A stretch of 64,000 nucleotides of DNA from Intestinirhabdus alba (GTDB lineage Bacteria; Pseudomonadota; Gammaproteobacteria; Enterobacterales; Enterobacteriaceae). The stretch lies in NCBI RefSeq assembly GCF_009711095.1, contig NZ_WMJZ01000002.1:202623-266622 (forward strand). Direction: 5' to 3'. A program made the position numbers and the translations under genes. Within the stretch, counting starts at the first letter, position 1. Each line of letters starts with the position of its first letter. Below are positions 45,502 through 56,352 of this stretch, in pieces. The notes beneath the pieces were generated by a model, which worked only from the letters and a program-made list of their open reading frames with translations, did no database searches and had not been told where the DNA came from.

Positions 45502-48500
45502 ATGTCTGAACCTCGTTTCGTCCACCTGCGGGTGCACAGCGACTACTCCATGATCGACGGGCTGGCGAAAACGGTGCCGCTGGTGAAAAAGGCGGCCGCG
45601 CTGGGCATGCCGGCGCTGGCCATTACCGATTTTACCAATCTCTGTGGGCTGGTGAAGTTCTACGGAGCGGGCCATAGCGCCGGTATTAAGCCCATCGTCG
45701 GCGCGGATTTTCACGTCCGCAGCGAGCTGCTGGGCGATGAGCTGACGCAGCTTACCGTACTGGCGGCCAACAACGTCGGTTACCAGAATCTCACCCTGCT
45801 GATCTCTAAAGCCTACCAGCGCGGCTACGGCGCGGCCGGCCCGGTTATCGATCGTGACTGGCTGATAGAGCTGAAGGAGGGGGTGATTCTGCTCTCCGGC
45901 GGCCGGATGGGCGACGTGGGGCGCAGCCTGCTGCGCGGCAACGAGGCGCTGGTGGATGAGTGTCTGGCCTTTTATCAGGAGCACTTCCCGGATCGCTATT
46001 TCCTGGAGCTTATCCGCACCGGCAGGCAGGACGAAGAGACGTACCTGCATGCGGCGGTCGCGCTGGCCGAGGCGCGCGGTCTGCCGGTGGTGGCGACCAA
46101 CGATGTGCGTTTTATCGACAGCGACGACTTCGACGCCCATGAAATTCGCGTGGCGATCCACGACGGCTTTACCCTTGACGATCCCAAGCGGCCGCGCAAC
46201 TACTCGCCGCAGCAGTATATGCGCAGCATCGATGAGATGTGCGAGCTGTTTTCCGATATTCCGGAAGCGCTGGAAAACAGCGTGGAGATCGCCAGGCGCT
46301 GTAACGTCACGGTGCGCCTGGGTGAATACTTCCTGCCGCAGTTCCCTACCGGGGAAATGACCACCGAAGATTTTCTGGTCAAAAAATCGAAGGAGGGGCT
46401 GGAGGAGCGTCTGGCCTTCCTGTTCCCGGACGAAGAGGTGCGAAAAAAGCGCCGTCCGGAGTATGACGAGCGTCTGGATATTGAACTGCAGGTTATCAAC
46501 CAGATGGGCTTCCCCGGCTACTTCCTCATCGTGATGGAGTTTATCCAGTGGTCGAAAGACAACGGCGTGCCGGTAGGTCCCGGGCGAGGCTCCGGCGCAG
46601 GTTCGCTGGTGGCCTATGCGCTGAAAATTACCGATCTGGACCCGCTGGAGTTCGACCTGCTGTTCGAACGCTTCCTCAACCCTGAACGTGTGTCAATGCC
46701 CGACTTTGACGTTGACTTCTGCATGGAGAAACGCGATCGGGTGATCGAGCACGTGGCGGATATGTACGGACGTGATGCGGTATCGCAGATTATTACCTTC
46801 GGCACCATGGCGGCGAAAGCGGTTATTCGCGACGTGGGTCGCGTGCTGGGGCACCCTTACGGCTTTGTGGATCGTATCTCCAAGCTGGTGCCACCCGATC
46901 CGGGAATGACGCTGGCGAAAGCCTTCGAGGCCGAGCCGCAGCTGCCGGAAATCTACGAGGCGGACGAAGAGGTTAAAGCGCTGATCGACATGGCGCGCAA
47001 GCTGGAAGGGGTCACCCGCAACGCCGGGAAGCACGCGGGCGGCGTGGTGATCGCGCCGACCAAAATCACCGATTTCGCGCCGCTCTACTGTGACGAAGCG
47101 GGGCAGCATCCGGTAACCCAGTTCGATAAAAACGACGTGGAATACGCCGGTCTGGTGAAGTTCGACTTCCTTGGGCTGCGTACGCTCACCATCATCAACT
47201 GGGCGCTGGAGATGATCAACAAGCGGCGCGAGAAGAACGGCGAGCCGCCGCTGGATATCGCCGCGATCCCGCTGGATGATAAAAAAAGCTTCGACATGCT
47301 GCAGCGGTCCGAAACCACCGCGGTGTTCCAGCTGGAATCCCGCGGCATGAAGGATCTGATCAAGCGCCTGCAGCCCGACTGCTTCGAAGATATGATCGCC
47401 CTGGTGGCCCTGTTCCGCCCGGGGCCGCTGCAGTCGGGAATGGTGGATAACTTTATCGACCGTAAGCACGGACGTGAAGAGATCTCTTACCCGGACGTGC
47501 AGTGGCAGCATGAAAGCCTGAAGCCGGTGCTGGAGCCGACCTACGGCATTATCCTGTACCAGGAACAGGTCATGCAGATAGCCCAGGTGCTTTCCGGCTA
47601 TACCCTCGGCGGCGCGGATATGCTGCGTCGTGCGATGGGTAAGAAAAAGCCGGAGGAGATGGCCAAGCAGCGCTCCATTTTTGAGGAGGGCGCAAAGAAA
47701 AACGGTATCGACGGCGAGCTGGCGATGAAAATTTTCGACCTGGTGGAGAAATTTGCCGGGTACGGGTTTAACAAGTCGCACTCCGCCGCCTACGCGCTGG
47801 TCTCCTATCAGACCCTGTGGCTGAAGGCGCACTATCCGGCCGAGTTTATGGCGGCGGTGATGACCGCCGATATGGACAACACCGAGAAGGTGGTCGGCCT
47901 GGTGGATGAGTGCTGGCGGATGGGGCTAAAAATTCTGCCGCCGGACATCAACTCCGGGCTGTATCATTTTCACGTCAACGATGACGGGGAGATCGTCTAC
48001 GGCATTGGCGCGATCAAAGGGGTTGGCGAAGGCCCCATTGAGGCGATCATCGAGGCGCGTAACCAGGGCGGCTATTTCCGCGAGCTGTTCGATCTCTGCG
48101 CCCGCACCGACACCAAAAAGCTTAATCGCCGGGTGCTGGAAAAACTCATTATGTCCGGGGCCTTTGACCGCCTCGGGCCGCATCGCGCGGCGCTGATGAA
48201 TTCGCTGGGTGACGCCCTGAAGGCCGCCGATCAGCACGCCAGGGCGGAGGCCATCGGCCAGGTCGACATGTTTGGCGTGCTGGCGGAGGAGCCGGAGCAG
48301 ATTGAACAGTCTTACGCCAGCTGCCAGCCGTGGCCGGAGCAGGTGGTACTGGACGGCGAACGCGAAACCCTGGGGCTGTACCTGACGGGCCACCCCATTA
48401 ATCAATATCTGAAAGAAATCGAGCGCTATGTCGGAGGGTATCGACTCAAAGACATGCATCCGACGGAACGTGGTAAAGTCACCACCGCCGCGGGGCTTGT

Positions 48501-48984
48501 TATTGCCGCAAGGGTTATGGTCACCAAGCGCGGCAATCGTATCGGCATCTGTACGCTGGATGACCGTTCCGGGCGGCTGGAGGTGATGTTATTTACCGAC
48601 GCCCTGGATAAATACCAGCAGCTGCTGGAAAAAGACCGCATACTCATCGTCAGCGGACAGGTCAGTTTTGATGACTTCACCGGCGGGCTTAAAATGACCG
48701 CCCGCGAAGTGATGGATATTGACGAAGCCCGGGAAAAATATGCTCGCGGGCTTGCTATCTCGCTGACGGACAGGCAAATTGATGACCAGCTTTTAAACCG
48801 ACTCCGTCAGTCTCTGGAACCCCACCGCTCGGGAACTATTCCAGTACATCTCTACTATCAGAGGGCGGATGCGCGCGCCCGGCTGCGTTTTGGCGCGACG
48901 TGGCGCGTCTCTCCGAGCGATCGCTTACTTAACGATCTTCGTGGCCTCATTGGTTCGGAGCAGGTGGAACTGGAGTTTGACTAA
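45502..48984 (+). CDS. dnaE: DNA polymerase III alpha subunit
   Basis: An 1160-residue family C polymerase, full length. The N-terminal PHP domain starts [15 protein letters not shown]; the palm contains [13 protein letters not shown], with two catalytic Asp near 401 and 403, and [16 protein letters not shown]; the beta-binding and OB-fold regions follow (ITTAAGLV-like [13 protein letters not shown]). It is the replicative polymerase core with DnaQ and HolE. ATG 45502 has only a weak ribosome site (GGGATCTGAAG). accA starts 12 bases after the stop, so the two are probably co-transcribed. Confidence 0.98.
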   Translation: MSEPRFVHLRVHSDYSMIDGLAKTVPLVKKAAALGMPALAITDFTNLCGLVKFYGAGHSAGIKPIVGADFHVRSELLGDELTQLTVLAANNVGYQNLTLLISKAYQRGYGAAGPVIDRDWLIELKEGVILLSGGRMGDVGRSLLRGNEALVDECLAFYQEHFPDRYFLELIRTGRQDEETYLHAAVALAEARGLPVVATNDVRFIDSDDFDAHEIRVAIHDGFTLDDPKRPRNYSPQQYMRSIDEMCELFSDIPEALENSVEIARRCNVTVRLGEYFLPQFPTGEMTTEDFLVKKSKEGLEERLAFLFPDEEVRKKRRPEYDERLDIELQVINQMGFPGYFLIVMEFIQWSKDNGVPVGPGRGSGAGSLVAYALKITDLDPLEFDLLFERFLNPERVSMPDFDVDFCMEKRDRVIEHVADMYGRDAVSQIITFGTMAAKAVIRDVGRVLGHPYGFVDRISKLVPPDPGMTLAKAFEAEPQLPEIYEADEEVKALIDMARKLEGVTRNAGKHAGGVVIAPTKITDFAPLYCDEAGQHPVTQFDKNDVEYAGLVKFDFLGLRTLTIINWALEMINKRREKNGEPPLDIAAIPLDDKKSFDMLQRSETTAVFQLESRGMKDLIKRLQPDCFEDMIALVALFRPGPLQSGMVDNFIDRKHGREEISYPDVQWQHESLKPVLEPTYGIILYQEQVMQIAQVLSGYTLGGADMLRRAMGKKKPEEMAKQRSIFEEGAKKNGIDGELAMKIFDLVEKFAGYGFNKSHSAAYALVSYQTLWLKAHYPAEFMAAVMTADMDNTEKVVGLVDECWRMGLKILPPDINSGLYHFHVNDDGEIVYGIGAIKGVGEGPIEAIIEARNQGGYFRELFDLCARTDTKKLNRRVLEKLIMSGAFDRLGPHRAALMNSLGDALKAADQHARAEAIGQVDMFGVLAEEPEQIEQSYASCQPWPEQVVLDGERETLGLYLTGHPINQYLKEIERYVGGYRLKDMHPTERGKVTTAAGLVIAARVMVTKRGNRIGICTLDDRSGRLEVMLFTDALDKYQQLLEKDRILIVSGQVSFDDFTGGLKMTAREVMDIDEAREKYARGLAISLTDRQIDDQLLNRLRQSLEPHRSGTIPVHLYYQRADARARLRFGATWRVSPSDRLLNDLRGLIGSEQVELEFD

Positions 48985-48996
48985 TACAGGAATACT

Positions 48997-49956
48997 ATGA
49001 GTCTGAATTTCCTTGATTTTGAACAGCCGATTGCAGAGCTGGAAGCGAAAATCGATTCTCTGACGGCGGTGAGCCGTCAGGACGAGAAACTGGATATTAA
49101 CATCGATGAAGAGGTGCATCGGCTACGTGAAAAGAGCGTAGAGCTGACGCGAAAAATCTTCGCCGATCTTGGTGCATGGCAGGTTGCCCAGCTGGCGCGC
49201 CATCCGCAGCGTCCTTATACCCTGGATTATGTCCGTCTGGCTTTTGATGAATTTGACGAGCTGGCGGGGGATCGCGCCTACGCGGATGATAAAGCGATCG
49301 TCGGCGGCATTGCGCGCCTTGACGGGCGTCCGGTGATGATCATTGGCCACCAGAAAGGCCGTGAAACCAAAGAGAAAATTCGCCGCAACTTCGGTATGCC
49401 GGCACCGGAAGGCTATCGTAAAGCCCTGCGCCTGATGGAAATGGCCGAACGCTTTAAAATGCCGATCGTCACCTTCATTGACACCCCGGGCGCTTATCCG
49501 GGCGTGGGTGCGGAAGAGCGCGGCCAGTCTGAAGCGATCGCCCGCAACCTGCGTGAAATGTCGCGCCTGAACGTGCCGGTGATCTGCACCGTAATCGGGG
49601 AGGGTGGCTCCGGCGGCGCGCTGGCGATTGGCGTGGGCGACAAGGTGAACATGCTGCAGTACAGCACCTACTCGGTTATCTCTCCGGAGGGCTGCGCCTC
49701 CATTCTGTGGAAGAGCGCGGACAAAGCGCCGCTGGCCGCGGAAGCGATGGGCATCATCGCGCCGCGCCTGAAGGAGCTGAAGCTGATCGACTCCATTATC
49801 CAGGAGCCGCTGGGCGGGGCGCACCGTAACCCGGAGGAGATGGCCGCTTCGCTGAAGGCGCAGCTGCTTGCGGATCTCGCCGATCTTGACGTACTGAATA
49901 ACGACGAGCTGAAAAACCGGCGCTATCAGCGCCTGATGAGCTACGGCTACGCATAA
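48997..49956 (+). CDS. accA: AccA, acetyl-CoA carboxylase carboxyltransferase alpha subunit
   Basis: A 319-residue crotonase-fold subunit. The N-terminal helical segment ([20 protein letters not shown]) is followed by the carboxyltransferase core with [31 protein letters not shown] and [11 protein letters not shown], whose glycine-rich oxyanion-hole segment binds the CoA ester. With AccD it transfers carboxylate from carboxybiotin to acetyl-CoA, making malonyl-CoA for fatty acid synthesis. It ends the uppS-to-accA run, closed by a strong terminator at 49970. Confidence 0.97.
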   Translation: MSLNFLDFEQPIAELEAKIDSLTAVSRQDEKLDINIDEEVHRLREKSVELTRKIFADLGAWQVAQLARHPQRPYTLDYVRLAFDEFDELAGDRAYADDKAIVGGIARLDGRPVMIIGHQKGRETKEKIRRNFGMPAPEGYRKALRLMEMAERFKMPIVTFIDTPGAYPGVGAEERGQSEAIARNLREMSRLNVPVICTVIGEGGSGGALAIGVGDKVNMLQYSTYSVISPEGCASILWKSADKAPLAAEAMGIIAPRLKELKLIDSIIQEPLGGAHRNPEEMAASLKAQLLADLADLDVLNNDELKNRRYQRLMSYGYA

Positions 49957-49969
49957 CGCGCACGCCGTC

Positions 49970-50001
49970 AAAAAAGGGCCACGCTTGTGGCCCTTTTTTT
50001 T
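49970..50001 (+). terminator. accA intrinsic terminator
   Basis: AAAAAAGGGCCAC (49970-49982) GCTT GTGGCCCTTTTTTT (49987-50000): a long, near-perfect stem with an A/T-rich base and U-run, 13 bases after the accA stop. Confidence 0.93.
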
Positions 50002-50051
50002 ATCCGCGCGTCACCAGGCTATGATTAATGATGATTCTTCCAGGGGGACGT

Positions 50052-52190
50052 ATGAATATCATTGCCATCATGGGGCCGCATGGCGTCTTTTATAAAGATG
50101 AGCCTGTTAAAGAGCTGGAGCTGGCGCTGCAGGCGCAGGGATTCCAGATCATCTGGCCGAAGAACAGCGTCGACCTGTTGAAATTTATTGAGCATAATCC
50201 GCGCATCTGCGGCGTGATTTTTGACTGGGACGAGTACAGCCTCGATCTGTGCAGCGATATCAACCAGCTTAACGAATACCTGCCGCTGTACGCTTTTATC
50301 AATACCCATTCGACGATGGACGTCAGCGTGCACGATATGCGCATGGCGCTGTGGTTTTTTGAGTATGCGCTCGGTCAGGCGCAGGATATCGCAACGCGAA
50401 TTCGCCAGTATACCGAAGAGTATCTCGACAATATCATGCCGCCCTTTACCAGGGCGCTGTTTACCTACGTGAAGGAGGGAAAATACACCTTCTGCACCCC
50501 TGGCCATATGGCGGGAACCGCCTGGCAAAAAAGCCCGGTGGGCAGCCTGTTCTATGATTTTTTCGGCGGCAATATGCTGAAGGCCGACGTGTCGATCTCC
50601 GTTACCGAGCTGGGATCGCTGCTGGATCACAGCGGGCCACATCTGGAGGCGGAGGAGTATATCGCCCGCACCTTCGGCGCGGAGCAGAGCTATATCGTGA
50701 CTAACGGCACCTCCACGTCGAATAAAATCGTCGGCATGTACGCCGCGCCGACCGGGAGCACGCTGCTTATCGATCGCAACTGCCATAAGTCGCTGGCGCA
50801 TCTGCTGATGATGAGCGACGTGGTGCCGCTCTGGCTGAAGCCGACGCGTAATGCGCTGGGGATTCTGGGCGGTATTCCGAAGGAGGAATTTACCCGCGAC
50901 AGCATCGGACGCAAGGTTGCGGAGACCCGCCGGGCGCAGTGGCCGGTGCACGCGGTGATTACCAACTCCACCTATGACGGGCTGTTGTACAACACCGACT
51001 GGATCAAACGGACCCTGGACGTGCCCTCCATCCACTTTGACTCCGCCTGGGTGCCCTATACCCACTTTCACCCGATTTATCAGGGAAAAAGCGGTATGAG
51101 CGGCGAGCGGGTGCCGGGGAAGGTGATCTTCGAGACCCAGTCAACCCACAAAATGCTGGCGGCGCTCTCCCAGGCGTCGCTTATTCACGTCAAGGGGGAG
51201 TACGACGAAGAGACTTTTAACGAGGCGTATATGATGCACACCTCAACGTCCCCAAGCTACCCGATCGTGGCGTCGACAGAGATGGCGGCGGCGATGCTGC
51301 GCGGCAATCCGGGCAGGCGGCTGATTAACCGCTCCGTGGAGCGGGCGCTCCATTTTCGCAAGGAGGTGCAGCGCCTGCGCGAAGAGTCCGACGGCTGGTT
51401 TTTTGATATCTGGCAGCCGGAAAAGGTGGATGAGGCCGAATGCTGGCCGGTCGCGCCGGGGGAAGCGTGGCACGGTTTTACCCGCGCCGATGCCGATCAT
51501 ATGTTCCTCGATCCGGTAAAGGTGACCATCCTGACGCCGGGAATGGACGAGCAGGGCAATATGAGCGAAGAGGGGATACCCGCGGCGCTGGTGGCGAAGT
51601 TCCTTGATGAGCGCGGGGTGGTGGTGGAGAAGACCGGTCCCTACAATCTGCTGTTTCTCTTTAGTATTGGTATTGATAAGACCCGGGCGATGGGGCTTCT
51701 ACGCGGCCTGACGGAGTTTAAACGCGCTTACGATCTCAACCTGCGGGTTAAAAATATGCTCCCGGATCTCTATGCCGAAGATCCCGACTTTTATCGCACC
51801 ATGCGTATCCAGGATCTGGCGCAGGGTATTCACCGGCTTATTCGTCAGCACAATCTTCCCGGCCTGATGCTGCGGGCGTTCGACGCGCTGCCGAAGATGG
51901 TGATGACGCCGTATGAGGCGTGGCAGCGGCAGATTAAGGGCGAGGTGGAAACCGTGACGCTCGACCGGCTGGTGGGACGGGTTTCCGCCAATATGATCCT
52001 GCCCTATCCGCCGGGGGTGCCGCTGCTGATGCCCGGTGAAGCCATCGATGAAGAGAGCCGGGCGGTGCTCGACTTTTTGCTGATGCTCTGCTCCATAGGT
52101 CAGCATTATCCCGGTTTTAAGACCGATATTCACGGTGCCAGGCAGGATGAAGAGGGGATCTATCGCGTTCGGGTGTTAAAAACGGCCTGA
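50052..52190 (+). CDS. ldcC: LdcC, constitutive lysine decarboxylase
   Basis: A 712-residue fold-type I PLP decarboxylase starting at ATG 50052 (MNIIAIMGPHGVFYKD) behind AGGGGGACG. The wing domain (1-130) is followed by the PLP core with FCTPGHMAGTAWQ, FDSAWVPYTHFHP and the Schiff-base Lys in QSTHKMLAALSQ near 367, then the C-terminal domain. It converts lysine to cadaverine. Position between accA and yaeR points to the constitutive LdcC and not acid-induced CadA, since no cadB/cadC neighbours are present. A GCCCC/GGGGC hairpin follows the stop. Confidence 0.94.
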   Translation: MNIIAIMGPHGVFYKDEPVKELELALQAQGFQIIWPKNSVDLLKFIEHNPRICGVIFDWDEYSLDLCSDINQLNEYLPLYAFINTHSTMDVSVHDMRMALWFFEYALGQAQDIATRIRQYTEEYLDNIMPPFTRALFTYVKEGKYTFCTPGHMAGTAWQKSPVGSLFYDFFGGNMLKADVSISVTELGSLLDHSGPHLEAEEYIARTFGAEQSYIVTNGTSTSNKIVGMYAAPTGSTLLIDRNCHKSLAHLLMMSDVVPLWLKPTRNALGILGGIPKEEFTRDSIGRKVAETRRAQWPVHAVITNSTYDGLLYNTDWIKRTLDVPSIHFDSAWVPYTHFHPIYQGKSGMSGERVPGKVIFETQSTHKMLAALSQASLIHVKGEYDEETFNEAYMMHTSTSPSYPIVASTEMAAAMLRGNPGRRLINRSVERALHFRKEVQRLREESDGWFFDIWQPEKVDEAECWPVAPGEAWHGFTRADADHMFLDPVKVTILTPGMDEQGNMSEEGIPAALVAKFLDERGVVVEKTGPYNLLFLFSIGIDKTRAMGLLRGLTEFKRAYDLNLRVKNMLPDLYAEDPDFYRTMRIQDLAQGIHRLIRQHNLPGLMLRAFDALPKMVMTPYEAWQRQIKGEVETVTLDRLVGRVSANMILPYPPGVPLLMPGEAIDEESRAVLDFLLMLCSIGQHYPGFKTDIHGARQDEEGIYRVRVLKTA

Positions 52191-52237
52191 CGCCCCGCCT
52201 GAAGGGGCGGCGTTAACAGACACAGGAGTAAAACGCT

Positions 52238-52627
52238 ATGCTGGGGTTAAAACAGGTTCATCATATTGCGATTATTGCGACAGACTACGGGGTGAGCAAG
52301 GCGTTCTACTGCGATGTGCTGGGGTTTACCCTGCAAAGCGAGGTATACCGGGAGGATCGCGACTCCTGGAAAGGCGATCTGGCGCTGAACGGGCGGTATG
52401 TGATTGAGCTTTTTTCCTTCCCCTTTCCGCCGCAGCGGGCGAGCCGCCCGGAGGCCTGCGGCCTGCGCCATCTCGCCTTTAGCGTGGACGATGTGGTAAA
52501 GGCGGCGGCCTGTCTGGAGGCGCAGGGAGTGAAATGCGAGGCGGTCCGCATCGATCCTTTCACCGGTAAACGCTTCACCTTTTTCAACGATCCGGACGGC
52601 TTACCTCTCGAACTGTACGAACAGTAA
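52238..52627 (+). CDS. yaeR: YaeR, VOC-superfamily (glyoxalase I-like) metalloprotein
   Basis: A 129-residue single VOC module of two beta-alpha-beta-beta-beta units. Candidate metal ligands are the His in VHHIAIIATD (N-terminal), the His in GLRHLAFSVDD (start of the second half) and Glu in LPLELYEQ (C-terminus), the usual VOC positions. Substrate is unknown; glyoxalase, fosfomycin-resistance or dioxygenase activity cannot be told from sequence. ATG 52238 follows ACAGGAG. It lies between ldcC and tilS, the conserved enterobacterial order. Confidence 0.88.
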   Translation: MLGLKQVHHIAIIATDYGVSKAFYCDVLGFTLQSEVYREDRDSWKGDLALNGRYVIELFSFPFPPQRASRPEACGLRHLAFSVDDVVKAAACLEAQGVKCEAVRIDPFTGKRFTFFNDPDGLPLELYEQ

Positions 52628-52644
52628 GGCTTGTCATGGCGGTC

Positions 52645-52669
52645 GTTGCCCGGTAACGTGCCGGGCAAC
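52645..52669. repeat. palindrome between yaeR and tilS (terminator or REP-like)
   Basis: GTTGCCCGG (52645-52653) TAACGTG CCGGGCAAC (52661-52669): a perfect 9-bp stem 18 bases after the yaeR stop and 20 before tilS. No U-tract, so it is more likely a REP-like unit than an efficient terminator. Confidence 0.6.
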
Positions 52670-52688
52670 GCCACAGTAGGCAATGACC

Positions 52689-53990
52689 ATGACGACACTT
52701 ACGCTAAACACTTCTCTTCTGACTTCGCACCAGATTCTGGTGGCCTTCAGCGGCGGCCTTGATTCTACGGTGTTATTGCATCAGCTGACGCGGTGGCGGG
52801 ATCGCCATCCGGACGTGCGCCTGCGCGCCATTCATATTCATCACGGACTAAGCCCGCACGCTGAAGAGTGGGTACGTCACTGCGAAGCGATATGTCAGGC
52901 GTGGCAGGTGCCGCTGCAGGTTGAGCGGGTAACGCTGGTGAATGAGGGGCTGGGCGTGGAGGCCCATGCGCGGCGGGCGCGCTATCAGGCTTTCGCCCGG
53001 GCGCTACGGCCCGGCGAGCTTCTGGCCACCGCCCAGCATCTTGACGATCAGTGTGAAACCTTCCTGCTGGCGCTGAAGCGCGGCAGCGGCCCTGCAGGGC
53101 TTTCCGCAATGGCGGAAAGCGCTCCGTTTTCCGGTACGCGGCTTATTCGTCCGCTGCTGTCTCAGACCCGGCAGGCGCTGGGCCGCTGGGCGGAAGCTTA
53201 TGCGCTGCGCTGGATCGAGGATGAAAGCAACCAGGATGATGCCTGGGATCGCAACTTTTTGCGCCTGCGGGTGCTGCCGCTCCTGCAGCAGCGCTGGCCG
53301 CATTTTGCCGACGCGGCGGCGCGCAGCGCGGCGCTGTGCGCCGAACAGGAGAGTCTGTTGGATGAACTGCTGGCAAAAGATCTGGCCGACTGTATGACCA
53401 TCCAGGGTTCCCTGCGGCTTGCGCCGCTGATGGTGCTGAGCGACCCGCGCCGGGCGGCTATTCTGCGCCGCTGGCTGGCATCGTTGAACGCGCCGATGCC
53501 GTCGAGAGACGCCCTTGGGCGTCTCTGGCAAGAGGTGGCGCTGGCGCGGGAAGATGCTTCTCCCTGCCTGCGCGTCGGCGAACATGAGATCCGCCGCTAC
53601 CGGGAGCAGCTGTGGTGGGTTAAGTCCGTTTCCGGACAAACGGAGACGGTTTTACCCTGGCAGCACCTGGAGGCACCGCTGCCGCTGCCGGAGGGGCTGG
53701 GATATGTGCAGCTGCTCCCCGGCGGCGGGCTGCGGCCGCCCCGGCCTGACGAAGCCGTCAGCGTGCGCTTTAAGGCTCCGGGAGTGCTGCATATCGTCGG
53801 GCGCGGCGGCGGCGGCAGAAAGCTGAAAAAGATCTGGCAGGAGCTGGGCGTTCCTCCCTGGGAGCGGGATACCACGCCGCTGCTGTTCTATGGTGAAACG
53901 CCGATTGCTGCGGCGGGGCGTTTTATCACGGCCGAAGGCGCGGCGGTGGGAGAGGGCGTCAGGCTGGCATGGAAAAAGGACGGACGGTAA
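52689..53990 (+). CDS. tilS: TilS, tRNA(Ile)-lysidine synthetase
   Basis: A 433-residue PP-loop enzyme. ATP-binding SGGLDS is at 21-26; [12 protein letters not shown] and [20 protein letters not shown] are the next conserved segments, followed by the TilS-specific middle and C-terminal domains ([17 protein letters not shown]). It converts the C34 of the CAU-anticodon tRNA-Ile to lysidine, enabling AUA decoding. I preferred ATG 52689 over 52683 because the TAGG site is better spaced and it aligns with the E. coli start (MT-LTLN). Convergent with rof. Confidence 0.95.
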   Translation: MTTLTLNTSLLTSHQILVAFSGGLDSTVLLHQLTRWRDRHPDVRLRAIHIHHGLSPHAEEWVRHCEAICQAWQVPLQVERVTLVNEGLGVEAHARRARYQAFARALRPGELLATAQHLDDQCETFLLALKRGSGPAGLSAMAESAPFSGTRLIRPLLSQTRQALGRWAEAYALRWIEDESNQDDAWDRNFLRLRVLPLLQQRWPHFADAAARSAALCAEQESLLDELLAKDLADCMTIQGSLRLAPLMVLSDPRRAAILRRWLASLNAPMPSRDALGRLWQEVALAREDASPCLRVGEHEIRRYREQLWWVKSVSGQTETVLPWQHLEAPLPLPEGLGYVQLLPGGGLRPPRPDEAVSVRFKAPGVLHIVGRGGGGRKLKKIWQELGVPPWERDTTPLLFYGETPIAAAGRFITAEGAAVGEGVRLAWKKDGR

Positions 53991-54008
53991 GAAACCGCCC
54001 GTCGGGGT

Positions 54009-54269
54009 TCAGGATTCGCCGATTACCACGGTGCCTGTCTGCGGGTGGCTGAAGCTGGCTATCCTGTCCAGGCGCAGCTCTCGCGATTCGCCGGCGACGT
54101 CGGCTAACAGGTATTCCACGTTTTTTCGGGAGATCAGGTCAGTCGCCTTTGCCTGCAGGGCTTCGCCATCCTTGAGCGTTAACGCCAACGTTAACTGCTG
54201 CTGGCAGGCGAGTTCAAGGTTGTCATAATCATCACAGTTGATAGGGTGGTACGCTTCATTCATTGACAT
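54009..54269 (-). CDS. rof: Rof, Rho-binding anti-terminator (YaeO family)
   Basis: An 86-residue Sm-like/beta-barrel protein; E. coli Rof is 84 residues and starts at the second Met (54263), an alternative here. [15 protein letters not shown] is the acidic N-terminal segment that contacts the Rho primary RNA site, and [13 protein letters not shown] is conserved. Rof inhibits Rho-dependent termination. GGTGAG lies five bases before ATG 54269. The start overlaps the end of yaeP by 14 bases, so yaeP-rof are coupled. Confidence 0.92.
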   Translation of the reverse strand: MSMNEAYHPINCDDYDNLELACQQQLTLALTLKDGEALQAKATDLISRKNVEYLLADVAGESRELRLDRIASFSHPQTGTVVIGES

Positions 54270-54456
54270 AATCGCTCACCAGTAAGTTTGCGGCGGCACA
54301 GGCCGCCTTCTCCCTGACCGCTTCAGAAAGGGTGATATCTGCCGCTATTTCATTAAGCACCTTTAATACGCAGCCCAGCGCATCCGGAATATACCCCAGA
54401 TCGCCGCTGGCGATCTCCGCGTACCGTTTGCGTATTAACTCACAATATTTTTCCAC
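54256..54456 (-). CDS. yaeP: YaeP, small conserved UPF0253-family protein
   Basis: A 66-residue protein starting at GTG 54456 ([20 protein letters not shown]) directly behind AGGAGGAGAG; an in-frame GTG at 54474 would give 72 residues but includes the ribosome site. It is an all-helical small cytoplasmic protein ([21 protein letters not shown]) of unknown function, conserved next to rof in enterobacteria. It overlaps rof, which suggests one bicistronic mRNA. The 198-base gap upstream contains promoters for both yaeP and the divergent yaeQ. Confidence 0.88.
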   Translation of the reverse strand: MEKYCELIRKRYAEIASGDLGYIPDALGCVLKVLNEIAADITLSEAVREKAACAAANLLVSDYVNE

Positions 54457-54654
54457 CTCTCCTCCTGTCAGCACTCTGGCTTAACCGTGAACGCACGACT
54501 ACGCCCGGGAAGATAAATTCTGTTTAGCAAGGTGACTATATCATATCCATTCAAGCCGTATCAGCAGGGAAGTAGGCCCCGCCGGGATTCAGAATAACAG
54601 CCTTTTAGCCCCGATTTCGCTACAATACGCACCTGGTTTGAATGGAGCTTTCCC

Positions 54655-55200
54655 ATGGCGCTTAAAGCGACAATTTATAAAGCCGTCGTCAACGTGGCGG
54701 ACCTTGACCGCAGCCGGTTTCTTGACGCGACGCTGACCCTGGCGCGTCACCCTTCCGAAACCCAGGAGAGGATGATGCTGCGCCTGCTGGCGTGGATAAA
54801 ATATGCCGACGAGCGGCTGCAGTTTACCCGCGGCCTGAGCGCGGATGACGAGCCTGAGGCCTGGCTGCGCAACGATCATCTGGGCATTGATCTGTGGATC
54901 GAACTGGGCCTGCCGGATGAACGCCGGATCAAGAAAGCCTGCAGCCAGGCCGCAGAGGTGGCGCTGTTTGCCTACAACAGCCGGGCGGCGCAGATCTGGT
55001 GGCAGCAGAATCAGAGCAAGTGCGCTCAGTTTGCGAATCTTACGGTCTGGTATCTGGATGATGCGCTACTGACCCGGCTCAGCGCGTTTGCCGAACGCAG
55101 CATGACGCTGCAGGCGACCATTCAGGACGGGGCCATCTGGCTGTCGGACGCGCAGAATAATCTGGAAATTCAGCTCGCCGCATGGCAGCCGCCCGCATGA
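54655..55200 (+). CDS. yaeQ: YaeQ, conserved protein with PD-(D/E)XK nuclease-like fold
   Basis: A 181-residue cytoplasmic protein of the YaeQ family. [19 protein letters not shown] opens the domain; [16 protein letters not shown] (about 82-97) holds the acidic/basic residues at the place of the nuclease-like core (the E-x-G-x-P-x-x-x-R-x-K-K pattern). The family has a PD-(D/E)XK-type structure but no established activity; a link to transcription elongation (RfaH) has been suggested for E. coli YaeQ. Its TGA overlaps the arfB ATG, so the two are coupled. Confidence 0.9.
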   Translation: MALKATIYKAVVNVADLDRSRFLDATLTLARHPSETQERMMLRLLAWIKYADERLQFTRGLSADDEPEAWLRNDHLGIDLWIELGLPDERRIKKACSQAAEVALFAYNSRAAQIWWQQNQSKCAQFANLTVWYLDDALLTRLSAFAERSMTLQATIQDGAIWLSDAQNNLEIQLAAWQPPA

Positions 55201-55619
55201 TAATTATCTGCGGAACGGTCTCGATTCCCGACAATGAGCTGGAGATCGCCGCCATTCGCGCCCAGGGCGCGGGCGGCCAGCACGTTAATAAGACCTCAAC
55301 GGCGATACATCTGCGCTTTGACATCCGGGCTTCCAGCCTGCCAGAGTATTATAAGGCGAAGCTGCTGGCGGCCAGCCATCACCTGATAACCAGCGATGGC
55401 GTGATGGTCATTAAGGCGCAAGAATATCGTAGCCAGGAGCTTAACCGGGAGGCCGCGATTGCCCGCCTGACAGCGGTGATTAAAGAACTCACTGCGGAGC
55501 AGAAAAGCCGCCGCGCCACGCGACCAACGCGCGCGTCGAAGCAGCGGCGGCTGAACGCCAAGGCGCAAAAGTCCTCGGTGAAAGCGCTTCGCGGTAAAAT
55601 CCGTCGTCCCGTGGACTGA
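55197..55619 (+). CDS. arfB: ArfB, alternative ribosome-rescue peptidyl-tRNA hydrolase
   Basis: A 140-residue release-factor-like protein. The catalytic GGQ (residues 26-28 in [19 protein letters not shown]) is intact, and the long basic tail ([20 protein letters not shown]) is the part that enters the empty mRNA channel of stalled ribosomes. It releases nascent chains from non-stop ribosomes, as backup to tmRNA and ArfA. ATG 55197 overlaps yaeQ by four bases; an in-frame upstream start at 55182 would extend into yaeQ and is less likely. Confidence 0.95.
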   Translation: MIIICGTVSIPDNELEIAAIRAQGAGGQHVNKTSTAIHLRFDIRASSLPEYYKAKLLAASHHLITSDGVMVIKAQEYRSQELNREAAIARLTAVIKELTAEQKSRRATRPTRASKQRRLNAKAQKSSVKALRGKIRRPVD

Positions 55620-55653
55620 CGAGTGGAACAGCGCTTTGCAAAAGGAAATCAAA

Positions 55654-56352
55654 TTGAAAAAAGCAATTGTCGCGGCGATGGCCGCCTTCTCGCTCTTTGC
55701 CCTGATCGGCTGTAATAACCGCGCTGAGGTTGAGAGCCTGCAGCAGACCCGTGCGGCGGAGCTGAAGCCGATGCCGCAGAGCTGGCGTGGCGTATTGCCC
55801 TGCGCTGACTGCGAAGGCATTGAGCTTTCCCTTTTTCTGGAAAAGGACGGCACCTGGGTGATGAATCAGCGTTATCAGGGGGCGCGGGCGGCAGGGGCAA
55901 CCTTTGCGACGTACGGCACCTGGGCGCGTACCGCCGATAAGCTGGTGTTGACCGACAGCAAAGGCGATCGCTCGTACTATCGTGCGAAGGGCGACGCCCT
56001 TGAGATGCTCGATCGCGAAGGTAATCCGATTACGTCACAGTTCAACTATACGCTTAAGCCGGTAAAAGCCAGCCTGCCGGTTACGCCTATGCCGATGCGC
56101 GGTATGTATCTCTATATGGCCGATGCGGCAACCTTTACCGACTGTGCGACGGGCAAGACGATCCCGGTAGCCAATACGCTTGAGCTGGAGCGCGGCTATC
56201 TGGCGACCCGCGAAGCGCCGGAGAAGCCGGTGCTGCTGTCGGTTGAAGGGCACTTTATGCAGGATACCGGCATGGAGGAAGGCCAGCAGATAAAAGTGCT
56301 GGCCGTGGACAAAATGATTAAATTTATGCCGGGCAAGGGCTGCGGCGACTAA
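55654..56352 (+). CDS. nlpE: NlpE (CutF), outer-membrane lipoprotein activating Cpx
   Basis: A 232-residue lipoprotein if started at TTG 55654 (LKKAIVAAMAAFSLFALIGC), six bases after AAAGGAA; a second in-frame TTG at 55636 would give a charged extension. The lipobox Cys is residue 20. The CADC motif (50-53) and the C-terminal Cys pair (DCATG, GKGCGD) match the redox-sensitive cysteines of E. coli NlpE. It signals surface contact and lipoprotein or disulphide defects to CpxA. The C-terminal OB-like domain seems shorter and diverged. Converges on yaeF with a four-base overlap of stop codons. Confidence 0.93.
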   Translation: MKKAIVAAMAAFSLFALIGCNNRAEVESLQQTRAAELKPMPQSWRGVLPCADCEGIELSLFLEKDGTWVMNQRYQGARAAGATFATYGTWARTADKLVLTDSKGDRSYYRAKGDALEMLDREGNPITSQFNYTLKPVKASLPVTPMPMRGMYLYMADAATFTDCATGKTIPVANTLELERGYLATREAPEKPVLLSVEGHFMQDTGMEEGQQIKVLAVDKMIKFMPGKGCGD